From Fluoribacter gormanii (GTDB lineage: Bacteria > Pseudomonadota > Gammaproteobacteria > Legionellales > Legionellaceae), in the NCBI RefSeq assembly GCF_900156395.1, contig NZ_FTNL01000002.1, positions 1-64,000 of the forward strand: DNA of 64,000 bases, in the 5' to 3' direction. Numbering within the stretch: position 1 is the stretch's first letter; the number at the start of each line of letters is the position of its first letter. A program made the translations under genes and the position numbers. Shown piece after piece: positions 36,721-47,126 of the stretch. Under the pieces are notes generated by a model that ran no database searches, was not told the origin of the DNA, and was given only the letters and a program-made list of their open reading frames with translations.

Positions 36721-38130
36721 TTATTGTTCTTTTTTCCCCAAAAGGAAATAAGTTTTCACAGTACCAATCCCTTTCATTTCTGTAGTTCCTCGTGGCTCAA
36801 TAAGGAATTCATCTTGAAGCATAAAGGCCATTTTTTCCGAGATATGGATTTTATTAGGAAGAGAGGTTTCTTCCAGTCGACTGGCTAAATTGACTACATT
36901 ACCCCATATGTCATAAACAAATTTTTTGTGACCAATGATTCCTGCGATTACGGTACCATAGGTGATGCCAATCCGAAATTGAAGATCCATGTGATTTTCT
37001 TGATTAAAAGTCATCATTCGTTCCAGAATGGCCAAAGCATAATTCGCAATATTAATTGCATGTCGCGTTGTTTGTTCGGGAACTCCTGATACTGCCATAT
37101 AGTTATCACCAATGGTTTTAACTTTTTCTACATGATATTTTTCAGTAAGTTTATCGAGCTCAGCAAATAATCGATTTAGAATATTTACCGTTTTTTTAGC
37201 TCCCAACTGTTCTGTGAGTTGAGTAAAATTAATAATATCAGCAAACATGACACTGGCTTGGGAATACTCATCAGCAATATCCTCTTCACCCATTTTCAAG
37301 CGTGAAGCAATCGCTTCTGGCAAAATATTCAAGAGTAATAAATCATTTTCCTCATTTACCCTCGATAATGTCTTTAATGCATGAATGATAAAAAAGAGCA
37401 TAAGTATGGTCGATAGAAGTGAAAGTGCAAGTGCTAAAGCAATAATTTTTGACATCTTGAGATCAATTTTTTCGTTAGTTATGAATGTTCGATTATCTAC
37501 CAGAGTAAAAAATTCTTGTAAGGGTTTCATCACCTGTAATTTGGCGCTCATATAATCAGCGCCAAAAACCATTTGTTGCGCTAATTGAGGATTCGGTTTC
37601 CCGATAATGGTGTAATCACCTGATTTATCTTGATATTTTCCATCAAATAAATTCATTGCTTTGATTTCAGTTTCTGAGAGTTGATTACTTTGGTTTTCTG
37701 CTTTAGCCAATAAAGAAAATTCTTTTAGAGTAAAATGATGTTCTAACATCATTGCAGATAACGATTTTGCTGGGCCATAAGGTTGGGGACGTTTGTTATC
37801 AATAACCAAATCCCAATACAATTCGTCATAATTTAAAGGTAGTGGCGAAGTTCCATTACGTATACTTAAAATTTCATCGTAGTACTTACGGTATTTTTTC
37901 TCGCCGGTGACCACATAAAGGCGAGCCATCTCAGTTAAATCATCGGAGCTTTGACGAAGTTTGTTAGCTAGCATATATAGTTGGTAGCGTTCATTTCCAT
38001 CAATAACCTCTTGAACTGCGATGTGTTTTAATGCAAATAAGCAAATGATTAGGCTCACTAAAGAGAGCGCTAAGAAGAAAAAAAAGTAGTATAAAAGACG
38101 TGTGTTTTTAAGATGGAGCTTTGTAAGCAC
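36721..38130 (-). CDS. Membrane-bound class III adenylate cyclase
   Basis: A 469-residue inner-membrane protein with two membrane helices (about 12-35 and 228-251), a roughly 190-residue sensor region between them, and a class III cyclase domain at about 290-465. Metal-binding Asp298 (MFADIINFT) and Asp342 (KTIGDNY) are present. Lys338 and Asp407 (YDIWGNVVN) indicate ATP rather than GTP, and Asn414 and Arg418 for the transition state are kept. It should make cAMP in response to a periplasmic or membrane signal. It is divergent from the metallo-hydrolase at 38302. Confidence 0.9.
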   Translation of the reverse strand: MLTKLHLKNTRLLYYFFFFLALSLVSLIICLFALKHIAVQEVIDGNERYQLYMLANKLRQSSDDLTEMARLYVVTGEKKYRKYYDEILSIRNGTSPLPLNYDELYWDLVIDNKRPQPYGPAKSLSAMMLEHHFTLKEFSLLAKAENQSNQLSETEIKAMNLFDGKYQDKSGDYTIIGKPNPQLAQQMVFGADYMSAKLQVMKPLQEFFTLVDNRTFITNEKIDLKMSKIIALALALSLLSTILMLFFIIHALKTLSRVNEENDLLLLNILPEAIASRLKMGEEDIADEYSQASVMFADIINFTQLTEQLGAKKTVNILNRLFAELDKLTEKYHVEKVKTIGDNYMAVSGVPEQTTRHAINIANYALAILERMMTFNQENHMDLQFRIGITYGTVIAGIIGHKKFVYDIWGNVVNLASRLEETSLPNKIHISEKMAFMLQDEFLIEPRGTTEMKGIGTVKTYFLLGKKEQ

Positions 38131-38301
38131 GTTTAACTCTCCTATTAACTTACATTCAAGAATAGCTTATTTATATAATTATGGAGCTATTTCTAATAAC
38201 TAATTTTAAATGCTATTCTTTAAAGAAGAATATATCTGTTTTATTAGGGAATGTTTAGGACGAGCCAGACTTGATCCTTAAATTAGTTCAAGGATTAATT
38301 A

Positions 38302-39069
38302 ATGAAATTGTTATTTTTAGGCGCCGGTAGCGGTATTGGAACGGATTTCGAAAACTTTCAATCAAACATGTTACTTCTAACAGATAGTGGTAAGAAACTA
38401 TTGATAGATTGTGGCACAGATATTCGTTTTTCATTAACTAAACTAGGATACCATTCTCAAGATATTGATGCAGTGTATATTAGCCATTTACATGCTGATC
38501 ATATTGGTGGTATCGAATGGTTCGCCTTTCAACGAAAATTTGCTTCCCAACCGAACCAAAAGCCTCACTTAATTATTCATGAACACTTAGTAGATCTATT
38601 ATGGAACAGTAGTCTCAGTGGGGGGTTGAAAACACTTGATGATAAAGAAGCTACTTTGAGTGATTATTTTAACGTCCAAGTAGTTCATACTGGCCACACT
38701 TTTAGTTGGGAAGGTCTGAAACTAAATCCAGTGCAAACAGTTCACATCTATTCCAACAAGGAGTTGATGCCAAGTTATGGGTTGGATATTAGTTATCAAG
38801 GAAAAAACTACTTCATTACCACTGATGCACGATTTACGCCGGAACGCTTCGAACCATATTATCGAGATGCGGCTTTGATTTTTCATGATTGTGAAACCTT
38901 AGATACTCCCAGTGGAGTGCATACTCATTTTAATCAGTTAGTTACATTAGATCCTCAAATTAAAGCAAAAATCTGGTTATATCATTATAATGATGGAGTG
39001 CTACCCGATGCACAAGCTCATGGTTTTGCAGGTTTTGTTCGTTGTGGTCAGAAGTTTGATTTCAGTTAA
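38302..39069 (+). CDS. Metallo-beta-lactamase-fold hydrolase
   Basis: A 255-residue cytosolic MBL-fold protein with the metal motif HLHADH near residue 81, GHTF near 130, and Asp in FITTDARF. The N-terminus MKLLFLGAGSGIG and the overall layout resemble the RNase Z / phosphodiesterase-like branch rather than beta-lactamases. The substrate is unknown. It is divergent from the adenylate cyclase gene across 171 bases. A role in cyclic-nucleotide breakdown is only a guess from position. Confidence 0.8.
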   Translation: MKLLFLGAGSGIGTDFENFQSNMLLLTDSGKKLLIDCGTDIRFSLTKLGYHSQDIDAVYISHLHADHIGGIEWFAFQRKFASQPNQKPHLIIHEHLVDLLWNSSLSGGLKTLDDKEATLSDYFNVQVVHTGHTFSWEGLKLNPVQTVHIYSNKELMPSYGLDISYQGKNYFITTDARFTPERFEPYYRDAALIFHDCETLDTPSGVHTHFNQLVTLDPQIKAKIWLYHYNDGVLPDAQAHGFAGFVRCGQKFDFS

Positions 39070-39160
39070 AATCGAGTAATGGCTTACTTAAGAAGTTCAA
39101 TTTAAAAAACAAAGCCCAATTGGAAAACTGTTTGCCAGAATTATATTCTCGCCAGATTAT

Positions 39161-39194
39161 AGATAGCTTTTCTTTTCAAAAATGAAAACTATCT
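39161..39194. repeat. Inverted repeat after the metallo-hydrolase gene
   Basis: AGATAGCTTTTC at 39161-39172 can pair with GAAAACTATCT at 39184-39194, with one unpaired base. It lies between the MBL gene and the RND operon. It may be a weak terminator for the former or an operator for the latter. Confidence 0.35.
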
Positions 39195-39259
39195 AATAAC
39201 TTTATGCATAATTACATAAGAAAAACTCCAGTTTATTCTTAAAGTTTTATGTATTTCAT

Positions 39260-39268
39260 TGATATAAT
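39260..39268 (+). promoter_or_regulatory. Candidate extended -10 promoter of RND operon 1
   Basis: TGATATAAT at 39260-39268 is an extended -10 element, 33 bases before the permease start. The best -35 candidate, TTAAAG at 39239, is poor. Confidence 0.4.
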
Positions 39269-39301
39269 GATCTACTTTTCAAATCGTTAATATGGATATT
39301 T

Positions 39302-42300
39302 ATGTGGATTGTATGGATTGCGCTTTCGCGACCTTACACGTTTATTGTAATGGCTCTGATGCTTCTTATTATTGGGCCTTTAGCAATAATGCGGACTCCT
39401 ACAGATATTTTTCCTGACATCGATATCCCGGTTGTGAGTGTTGTATGGAATTATGCGGGCTTGCCTCCTGATGAAATGGGTAATCGCATTGCGAGTGTAT
39501 TTGAGCGAGCCGTTACTACCACTGTGAATGATATTGAACATATTGAATCCTCGTCGCTGATTGGTGTCAGTGTGATCAAATTATTCTTTCAACCTGATGT
39601 CAATGTTGACTTGGCTTTAAGCCAAGTTACAGCAATTGCACAAACGATACTCCGTAATTTGCCGCCTGGGACTTTACCGCCATTGGTATTGAGCTATAAA
39701 GCCTCAACAGTTCCTGTTTTACAACTGGTGTTATCAAGTGGAACCATCCCGGAACAAAAGCTAAATGATTTAGGTAATAACTTTCTTCGTACGCAACTTG
39801 CAACAGTACAAGGAGCCGCGGTACCGTATCCCTATGGAGGAAAAATACGTCAAATCCAGGTCGATTTAGATCTGCAAGCCATGCAAACCTATGGTATTTC
39901 GGCACAAGAGGTGAATAATGCAATTCTTGCCCAAAATCTGATTATCCCTGCAGGTACACAAAAAATAGGTGAATATGAATACATTGTTAAATTAAATGGT
40001 AGCCCGCTTTCAGCAGTTGAATTAAATGATGTGCCGGTTAAATCTACTCCTGGTCGCGTTTTATATGTGCGTGATGTTGCGCATGTACGCGATGGATTTG
40101 CACCGCAAACCAATATAGTACGAGTGGATGGAAAACGGGCAGTAATGATGTCAATTCAAAAAACCGGCAATGCGTCTACTTTAGATATTGTGAATCGGGT
40201 TAAGGCTTTATTACCTAAAGTTAAGAACATGCTTCCGGAAGGACTTAATTTGTCTAACTTTGCGGATCAATCAATCTTTGTTACTGCTGCAATTCGCGGG
40301 GTAATTACGGAGGGAGTGATAGCGGCTGCATTAACTGGGCTTATGATTTTACTCTTTTTAGGCAGTTTACGTAGCACTTTTATAATAACTTTGTCCATCC
40401 CGTTATCCATCATCGCATCAATTAGTATCCTGTCTGCTTTAGGAGAGACAATCAATATTATGACCTTGGGTGGTTTGGCACTTGCTGTGGGTATTTTAGT
40501 TGACGATGCGACGGTAGCTATTGAAAACATTAACTGGAATTTGGAGCAAGGTAAAGAAGTAGAGCAAGCAATTCTTGATGGCGCGAAACAGATTGCGATA
40601 CCTGCATTGGTATCGACTTTATGCATTTGTATCGTGTTTGTTCCTATGTTTTATTTGGGAGGTGTCGCCCAATATTTATTTGTGCCTTTAGCTGAAGCCG
40701 TAATTTTTGCCATGCTCATGTCTTATATTTTATCACGAACCCTGGTTGCTACCCTGGCAAAATATTGGTTGCACAAACACGAGCTGATGACGGAAGAGAA
40801 AAATAAAAGCCGATTTGCTCGTGTGCACGAAGCATTCGAAGAACAATTTACACGATTGCGGTCGCAGTACTCTAAATCATTATCTTGGGCATTGAACAAT
40901 GCTAAGGTTTTTATTTTTTATTTCTTAGGCTTTGTTAGTATTTCAATAGTATTGCTTTGGCCATGGCTTGGTTCGAATTTTTTTCCTAGTGTGGACGCCG
41001 GACAAATCAAATTGCATATTAGTGCTCCTACAGGAACCCGCGTAGAGGAAACAGCACGGCTTGTAGATAATATTGATACCACGATTCGACAAGTAATACC
41101 GCCTAAGGATCTAGGAAGTATTGTTGATAATATTGGCTTACCGGTAAGCGGAATTAATTTATCGTACAGTAATTCAGCAACGAATGGGCCAGAAGATGCG
41201 GATATCTTAATTTCTTTGAAAGAAGGGCATCGACCCAGCTCGAATTATGTGCATCAATTAAGATCGGTTCTGAGAGAACGTTTTCCAGCAGTGACGTTCG
41301 CATTTTTACCTGCTGATATAGTAAGCCAAATCATCAATTTTGGTTTGCCATCACCCATTAATATTCAGGTTATTGGCTTAAAAAAAGAAGACAACGCTCA
41401 TTATGCCAATAAACTGATGAATCAGCTAAAACGAGTACCTGGTCTCACCGATGTACGAATAAGGCAATCTAATGATTATCCTGAGTTTTTTGTGGAGGTT
41501 GACCGTAGTTTGGCAAATGAACTTGGATTTACGCAATTCAATGTCGCCTCTGATTTGTTAGTTACGCTATCAGGCAGTTTTCAAACAACACCCACATTTT
41601 GGTTGGATCCTAAAAATGGAGTGTCTTATCCGATTGTTACACAGGCACCGCAATATGTGATGACCTCATTAAATGATTTGCTTAATATTCCAATTGGAAG
41701 TTTAACTCTGCCTAGTCAACTGCAAATTTTAGGTTCTTTTGCAAAGCTGAAACGTACTTGGACCTCAGTTGTTGAGTCACATTATAATGTTCAGCCTGTC
41801 ATTGATATTTTTGCTTCAATCCAGGATAGAGATTTAGGCTCAATAACTAAAGATATCCGGAGGATAATCCGTGATACGCAGAAGGACCTACCGAAAGGAT
41901 CATCTGTAGCGATTCGCGGTCAGATAGATACTAAGGAGCATGCATTCAATGGTTTATATTGGGGATTGGCTTTTTCTATTTTATTAGTTTACCTGCTGAT
42001 TGTTATTAACTTTCAATCCTGGGTTGATCCATTTATTATTATTACCGCATTACCTGCTGCGATTGCAGGAATTGCCTGGATGTTATTTATTACTCATACC
42101 GCAGTAAGTGTACCTGCTCTAACAGGAGCAATTATGTGTATGGGAGTTGCAACAGCAAATAGCATCCTCATCATTAGTTTTGCTCGCGATCATCTTGCAA
42201 CTGAAAATGATCCCATGAAAGCCGCGCTTGAGGCAGGGCAGACGCGTCTAAGACCGGTAATGATGACTGCATTGGCCATGATAATCGGTATGTTTCCTAT

Positions 42301-42466
42301 GGCATTAGGCTTGGGAGATGGGGGTGAGCAGAATGCTCCGTTAGGGCGGGCAGTAATTGGAGGGCTATCTTTTGCAACGATGGCTACTCTCTTTTTTGTC
42401 CCTTCAGTTTTTTATGTGATTCACGAATTCAAGCTGAAGAAGAAGCAAAGGAAGGATCATGCTTAA
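39302..42466 (+). CDS. RND efflux permease (AcrB/MdtB-like)
   Basis: A 1054-residue inner-membrane proton-drug antiporter of the hydrophobe/amphiphile RND family. It has one N-terminal helix, a large periplasmic part (about 40-330), helices 2-6, a second periplasmic part (about 560-860) and helices 8-12. The proton-relay Asp pair is in LAVGILVDDATVAIENI in helix 4. The order permease-adaptor-outer membrane factor is the reverse of acrAB. It overlaps the adaptor gene by eight bases. The substrate is unknown. Confidence 0.92.
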   Translation: MWIVWIALSRPYTFIVMALMLLIIGPLAIMRTPTDIFPDIDIPVVSVVWNYAGLPPDEMGNRIASVFERAVTTTVNDIEHIESSSLIGVSVIKLFFQPDVNVDLALSQVTAIAQTILRNLPPGTLPPLVLSYKASTVPVLQLVLSSGTIPEQKLNDLGNNFLRTQLATVQGAAVPYPYGGKIRQIQVDLDLQAMQTYGISAQEVNNAILAQNLIIPAGTQKIGEYEYIVKLNGSPLSAVELNDVPVKSTPGRVLYVRDVAHVRDGFAPQTNIVRVDGKRAVMMSIQKTGNASTLDIVNRVKALLPKVKNMLPEGLNLSNFADQSIFVTAAIRGVITEGVIAAALTGLMILLFLGSLRSTFIITLSIPLSIIASISILSALGETINIMTLGGLALAVGILVDDATVAIENINWNLEQGKEVEQAILDGAKQIAIPALVSTLCICIVFVPMFYLGGVAQYLFVPLAEAVIFAMLMSYILSRTLVATLAKYWLHKHELMTEEKNKSRFARVHEAFEEQFTRLRSQYSKSLSWALNNAKVFIFYFLGFVSISIVLLWPWLGSNFFPSVDAGQIKLHISAPTGTRVEETARLVDNIDTTIRQVIPPKDLGSIVDNIGLPVSGINLSYSNSATNGPEDADILISLKEGHRPSSNYVHQLRSVLRERFPAVTFAFLPADIVSQIINFGLPSPINIQVIGLKKEDNAHYANKLMNQLKRVPGLTDVRIRQSNDYPEFFVEVDRSLANELGFTQFNVASDLLVTLSGSFQTTPTFWLDPKNGVSYPIVTQAPQYVMTSLNDLLNIPIGSLTLPSQLQILGSFAKLKRTWTSVVESHYNVQPVIDIFASIQDRDLGSITKDIRRIIRDTQKDLPKGSSVAIRGQIDTKEHAFNGLYWGLAFSILLVYLLIVINFQSWVDPFIIITALPAAIAGIAWMLFITHTAVSVPALTGAIMCMGVATANSILIISFARDHLATENDPMKAALEAGQTRLRPVMMTALAMIIGMFPMALGLGDGGEQNAPLGRAVIGGLSFATMATLFFVPSVFYVIHEFKLKKKQRKDHA

Positions 42467-43604
42467 ATCAATTCAATCATCTGGACAGGACCATAAACAT
42501 AGGCGACGTATTATCGCGATTACAGTTTTTTTATTCATCATGTTGGTGATAGTTTTTTTACGTGTTTACGCAGCAATTCACTTGCGTAATGAAACGCTTG
42601 CTGATGCGGTTCCTGTGGTGCGAGTGATGAAAGCCCAACAAGAGAAAGGAGTTGATAAAATTATTTTACCAGGCAATGTTCAAGCTTGGCACGAGTCACC
42701 TATTTATGCACGCACTAATGGTTATATTAAAAAATGGTATGTCGATATTGGCAGTCACGTTAAAAAAGGGGATTTGCTTGCGGTCATTGAAACACCGGAG
42801 CTTGACGCGCAGGAGCGCCAAGCAAGAGCCGATTTGAAGACTGCAATAGCAAATAATCAATTGGCACAGATTACTGCAAGGCGTTGGCTTAATTTAGTTA
42901 AAACAGAATCAGTATCCCAACAAGAGACAGATGAAAAAGTAAGTACAGCTGCAGCTTTAGAGGCTGCGATGTTTTCAGCTAAGGCTAACTTGCAACGATT
43001 ACAAGAATTAGTTGGATTTGAACGTGTTATCGCCCCTTTTGATGGAGTGATCACGGATCGCGCCACAGATATTGGTGATTTAATTGATGCAGGAAGCAGT
43101 TCAACAGCAAAACCTTTATTTCGTATTGCCCAAACAAGTCCTTTGCGAATTTATGTCAAAATTCCCCAGTATTACTCGTCGCGAATTAAACCAAATATGA
43201 TTGTAGATCTACATTTCGCGGAGCATCCCAAGCAAGTTTTTTCCGCCAAACTATTTGAAACAGCACAAGCAATTGATCCCGATACACGTACTTTGCTCGC
43301 TCAATTTATTTCTCCTAATAAAAATGGGGAGTTATTGCCGGGTGGTTATACTGAAGTATGGTTTACTTTGCCCATTCCTCCAAAAACGGTGATTCTTCCT
43401 GTAAATACCTTGCTTTTTCAGGCTCAAGGATTACAAGTAGCAACTTTGGATAAAGACAATAAGATTGTCTTAAAATCGGTTACTCTTCGACGTGATTTTG
43501 GCGCAACAGTTGAAATTGCCACAGGAGTATTGCCGGGCGATCGAGTAGTGCTTAATCCTCCTGATGCTATTGTTAATGGGGAAATTGTGCGAGTTGTTTC
43601 ATGA
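42459..43604 (+). CDS. RND periplasmic adaptor (membrane fusion protein)
   Basis: A 381-residue HlyD/AcrA-type adaptor with one N-terminal membrane anchor (about 22-42). It has a lipoyl half-motif (YIKKWYVDIGSHVKKGDLLAVIETPELDA region), a short coiled-coil hairpin (about 115-180), the second lipoyl half (APFDGVITDRATDIGDLIDAG) and a beta-barrel. It links the upstream pump to the downstream outer-membrane factor. It overlaps both neighbours, so the three are one operon. Confidence 0.92.
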   Translation: MLKSIQSSGQDHKHRRRIIAITVFLFIMLVIVFLRVYAAIHLRNETLADAVPVVRVMKAQQEKGVDKIILPGNVQAWHESPIYARTNGYIKKWYVDIGSHVKKGDLLAVIETPELDAQERQARADLKTAIANNQLAQITARRWLNLVKTESVSQQETDEKVSTAAALEAAMFSAKANLQRLQELVGFERVIAPFDGVITDRATDIGDLIDAGSSSTAKPLFRIAQTSPLRIYVKIPQYYSSRIKPNMIVDLHFAEHPKQVFSAKLFETAQAIDPDTRTLLAQFISPNKNGELLPGGYTEVWFTLPIPPKTVILPVNTLLFQAQGLQVATLDKDNKIVLKSVTLRRDFGATVEIATGVLPGDRVVLNPPDAIVNGEIVRVVS

Positions 43605-45043
43605 GAAAATTGATTGGTGCTGGGGTACTTGTTTTTGCATTAATGGGTTGTTCTATGGCCCCAACCTATCATCGCCCAACCATGCCTGTCCCAGAGCACT
43701 TTAAGGAACCAGGAGCATGGGTGGAAATTAAATCGACACCACGAATTGTGGCTCCAGATGGCTGGTGGCAAGCGTTTAATGATCCTGTATTAAATGATTT
43801 GGAAAACCAGCTGAATAGTGCAAACCAAGATTTGAAATTGGCCTATGCTCATTTTCAGGAATCAATTTCATTAGTACAAGTAGCTCGATCGTATTTTTTT
43901 CCAACCATTCAGGGATTATTCAATGCAGATCGTCAGCAAAGTTCACGCACGGTAGCAAATCCAGTAAAGACCCCTGTATTTAACCAATTTCTATTGGGTG
44001 GTTTTCTCGCTTATGAGCTTGATGCTTGGGGCAGTGTTCGCAATTCGGTCATTGCCAGTGAGCGTAATGCTTCGGCAAGCGCGGCTGATGCTGCTTCGAT
44101 TCGGTTGAGTTTACAGGCAGAACTTGCTAATGATTATTTTGCATTAAGAGGGAGTGATGAGGCACAACGTATATTGGATACTACCGTTATTGCTTATCAA
44201 AAAGCGCTTTATTTAACGAAAAATCGTTATCGAGGCGGTGCTGCGCCTATAGCCGATGTTGATGAGGCAGAAACTCAGCTTGAGAATGCAAAAACCATGG
44301 CGGCTGACATGCGATTACAGCGAGCCCAGCTTGAACATGCAATCGCAGTATTGGTTGGGGAAATACCCAGTAATTTTTCTTTACCTCCTGCCCAATCACC
44401 TAAAGTTTTTCTGGAAATAGCCCCTAATATTCCTTCGACCCTTCTAGAGCGAAGACCTGATATTGTTGCTGCCGAATCTCGGGTGCAAGCGGCCAATGCA
44501 AATATTGGCGTAGCACGAGCTGCTTTTTTCCCTGTGATTGACTTATCTGGAAGTACTGGTGTTCAGAGCAAAAGCCTTGCGAATCTCATTTCAAAACCGA
44601 GCCTTTTTTGGTCACTTGGTCCTTTGAGTTTATTGACCTTAACTCAACCTGTAGCGCAAGTAACGATTTTTGATGGTGGTCGATTGCGTGGTCTATTAAA
44701 TCAAGCTAAAGCCCAGTATTTTGAAACAGTTGCTACTTATCGGCAAACCGTCTTAACTGCATTTCAGGAGGTGGAGGATAATCTGATTGCGGTTCACCAG
44801 CTCGATCAGGAATATCGAAGCCAAGAGGCAGCAACTCGAGCAGCAAAACGAGCTTGGGATCAGGAGTTATACCGATACAAAGGAGGCTTGGTTACGTTTC
44901 TGCAGGTTGTCGTCGTTGAAAATACTGCATTACAATCAAAACTGGCATTAGTTAATATCCACACTCGTCGTCAAATTGCGAGTATTCAGCTGATTAAAGC
45001 CTTAGGCGGTGGTTGGTCTTTAGATATGGGCAAGAAAGGATAA
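43601..45043 (+). CDS. Outer-membrane efflux lipoprotein (NodT/OprM family)
   Basis: A 480-residue TolC-like channel with a lipoprotein signal (MRKLIGAGVLVFALMGC, lipobox LMGC) and the start of the mature protein SMAPTYHRPTMP, typical of NodT proteins. It has two outer-membrane-efflux repeats, with LLERRPDIVAAESRVQAANA in the second. It overlaps the adaptor gene by four bases (ATGA). It is the third gene of the RND operon. Confidence 0.92.
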   Translation: MRKLIGAGVLVFALMGCSMAPTYHRPTMPVPEHFKEPGAWVEIKSTPRIVAPDGWWQAFNDPVLNDLENQLNSANQDLKLAYAHFQESISLVQVARSYFFPTIQGLFNADRQQSSRTVANPVKTPVFNQFLLGGFLAYELDAWGSVRNSVIASERNASASAADAASIRLSLQAELANDYFALRGSDEAQRILDTTVIAYQKALYLTKNRYRGGAAPIADVDEAETQLENAKTMAADMRLQRAQLEHAIAVLVGEIPSNFSLPPAQSPKVFLEIAPNIPSTLLERRPDIVAAESRVQAANANIGVARAAFFPVIDLSGSTGVQSKSLANLISKPSLFWSLGPLSLLTLTQPVAQVTIFDGGRLRGLLNQAKAQYFETVATYRQTVLTAFQEVEDNLIAVHQLDQEYRSQEAATRAAKRAWDQELYRYKGGLVTFLQVVVVENTALQSKLALVNIHTRRQIASIQLIKALGGGWSLDMGKKG

Positions 45044-45053
45044 GATAGGGATA

Positions 45054-45104
45054 AAGGCAAGGAGTCCAGACTGATATTTATACTCCAGGAATCTCTCTTG
45101 CCTT
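45054..45104. terminator. Terminator-like hairpin between convergent genes
   Basis: AAGGCAAG at 45054-45061 pairs with CTTGCCTT at 45097-45104, and inside it GGAGT pairs with ACTCC. It lies just after the RND operon and before the convergent small secreted-protein gene. There is no long T run; a bidirectional terminator is a reasonable guess. Confidence 0.4.
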
Positions 45105-45128
45105 AATTCTTCATCACAGGTTTACTTA

Positions 45129-45515
45129 TTAATCAAGATTAATAGTATAGGAGTAACTACCCATGCCATCGTATACAGTATCAATGTAGCGAATTCCATT
45201 ACAAGAAGCACTAACAACTGGATGATTCATTAATGGACCATCTTTAATATCAAGAACACACCAATTCTCTGAATCATAAGCTACAGTAACATGGGCATAA
45301 CCAGAACGGCATGCAAATGAGTCTAAAATCTCAAAACTACGTGGTCCAATTATGTGAAGCATCACATCTGCATCATTAAATCCACTTACGACGTAGATAC
45401 CAGGGTGGGAAGTATCGCTTAAGCGGAAATAATCTTTATATCCACACCAAGATTTATCAGCATGAGCATTCATCATCATTAAGCTGGTTGTAGCCAGTAG
45501 AATCCATTTTTTCAT
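45129..45515 (-). CDS. Small secreted protein, unknown function
   Basis: A 128-residue protein with a clear signal peptide (MKKWILLATTSLMMMNAHA, cut before DKSWCGY). The mature part of about 109 residues has four cysteines, likely two disulfides, and no recognised domain. It probably resides in the periplasm or is secreted through type II secretion. An AAGGTGTTC site precedes ATG 45515. It is monocistronic between two efflux loci. Confidence 0.75.
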   Translation of the reverse strand: MKKWILLATTSLMMMNAHADKSWCGYKDYFRLSDTSHPGIYVVSGFNDADVMLHIIGPRSFEILDSFACRSGYAHVTVAYDSENWCVLDIKDGPLMNHPVVSASCNGIRYIDTVYDGMGSYSYTINLD

Positions 45516-45590
45516 TTCAGAACACCTTTTTTATTATTTTTATTATTTGGAGCCGTTGGCGATTATAGGGAAGTATTGACTCAAAAACAA

Positions 45591-47126
45591 TCACTCTGCT
45601 GCAAACTTTACGGATGAGCGTACAAAGGTGGGCTGAGCAAGCCAAATCATGGCAAGCAAGAATATGAAAATCCAGGCTGCGAGTCTGAAAATGTCGTTTG
45701 TAGCGAGCATAAATGCTTGATTGATTATCGTGGCATAGAGGACTCCGAACCCCTTGAGACCCGTAATTCCCAATGAATGCAGTTGATTGAGTGATTGTTG
45801 CAACAAAGGATTGTATGCGGTTATTTGTTCCACCAGATGACTTTGGTGCAAAGCCTCTCTATGATTCCATAAGGTGACGCTGATTGATGTTCCAAAGCTG
45901 CTCCCCAAAATTCGGCAAAAGTTGACAAGGCCCGATGCACTTGCCAAGCGATCAGGGGGCAGCTCAGCCAAAATAAGCACAATTAATGGGGTAAAGAAAA
46001 AAGCAAGTCCAATCCCTTGAATAAATCGAGGTCTAATCAGTTGAATAAAACTCATTTCAGTATAAAAGGTAGATTGCCATATGCACGTCCCCGCAAACAC
46101 AATAAATCCAAGGCTGATAATAATGCGTAAATCAAATTTACCCATATAATTACCTACAATAGGCGTTAAAAAGAAGGGCAAAATCCCTACTGGAGCCACT
46201 GCAAATCCTGCCCAAGTTGGGGTGTAACCCATTTGCGTTTGTAGCCATAATGGGAAAATAACTACAGTGGAGAAATACACCATAAACCCTAAAGTTAAAC
46301 TCATTGTCCCAATAGAAAAATTGCGATTAGTAAATAAATATAAATCAATAATTGGATGTTTTTGTGTTAAAAGCCAAATGATTAAGAAGCTAAGCGTAAC
46401 GGTCGAGACGATTGCTAAAGTAACAATAAACGGTGAATGAAACCAATCTAAATCATGTCCTTTATCTAATAAAATTTGCAAACAGCCAACTCCTATTGAT
46501 AACAATAACAAGCCAATAAGGTCAATTGGTAGTTTTGTGATAGGTGTCTCTCTTCCACTAAGAGTAATCAACGTAAATAGTACTGAAAAGATACCCACAG
46601 GGACGTTAATATAAAAAATCCACGGCCAGGTGTAATTATCGGTAATAACACCACCCAGGATTGGACCAAATATAGGTCCCACAATAGCAGTCATGGTCCA
46701 TATACCAGTTGCCAATCCTCTTTTTTCAGGAGGATAATTAGCGAGGAGGATACTTTGTGATAAAGGAATCATTGGTCCCGAAACAGCACCTTGAATCACT
46801 CGGAAAAAAACCAACATTTCTAAACTCATTGATAACCCACAAAGCACAGAGGCAATTGTAAATAAGGTTGTAGAGAAAATAAATAAACGAACCTCGCCAA
46901 AACGCTTGGCTAGCCATCCGGTTAGAGGAAGCATAATGGCTTGACTTACAGCAAACGAGGTAATAACCCACGTTCCATTATCTGGGCTAACGCCTAAATC
47001 GCCTGCAATGGTTGGAATGGCTACATTAGCAATAGAGATATCAAGGACATTCATAAAGATAGCCAATGATAAAGAAATGGTCATCAGAGTCAATCTACTG
47101 CCAACTAGTGGAAGATGCTCGGCCAT
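45591..47126 (-). CDS. DHA2 MFS drug exporter (EmrB-like)
   Basis: A 511-residue inner-membrane antiporter with 14 predicted helices, as in the DHA2/EmrB family. LDISIANVAIPTIAGDLGVS near residue 29 is the family's helix 1 motif, and LTGWLAKRFGEVRLF is motif A. It works with the EmrA-like adaptor encoded directly upstream (stop and start share one base). Drug efflux is the expected role; the substrate is unknown. Confidence 0.92.
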   Translation of the reverse strand: MAEHLPLVGSRLTLMTISLSLAIFMNVLDISIANVAIPTIAGDLGVSPDNGTWVITSFAVSQAIMLPLTGWLAKRFGEVRLFIFSTTLFTIASVLCGLSMSLEMLVFFRVIQGAVSGPMIPLSQSILLANYPPEKRGLATGIWTMTAIVGPIFGPILGGVITDNYTWPWIFYINVPVGIFSVLFTLITLSGRETPITKLPIDLIGLLLLSIGVGCLQILLDKGHDLDWFHSPFIVTLAIVSTVTLSFLIIWLLTQKHPIIDLYLFTNRNFSIGTMSLTLGFMVYFSTVVIFPLWLQTQMGYTPTWAGFAVAPVGILPFFLTPIVGNYMGKFDLRIIISLGFIVFAGTCIWQSTFYTEMSFIQLIRPRFIQGIGLAFFFTPLIVLILAELPPDRLASASGLVNFCRILGSSFGTSISVTLWNHREALHQSHLVEQITAYNPLLQQSLNQLHSLGITGLKGFGVLYATIINQAFMLATNDIFRLAAWIFIFLLAMIWLAQPTFVRSSVKFAAE

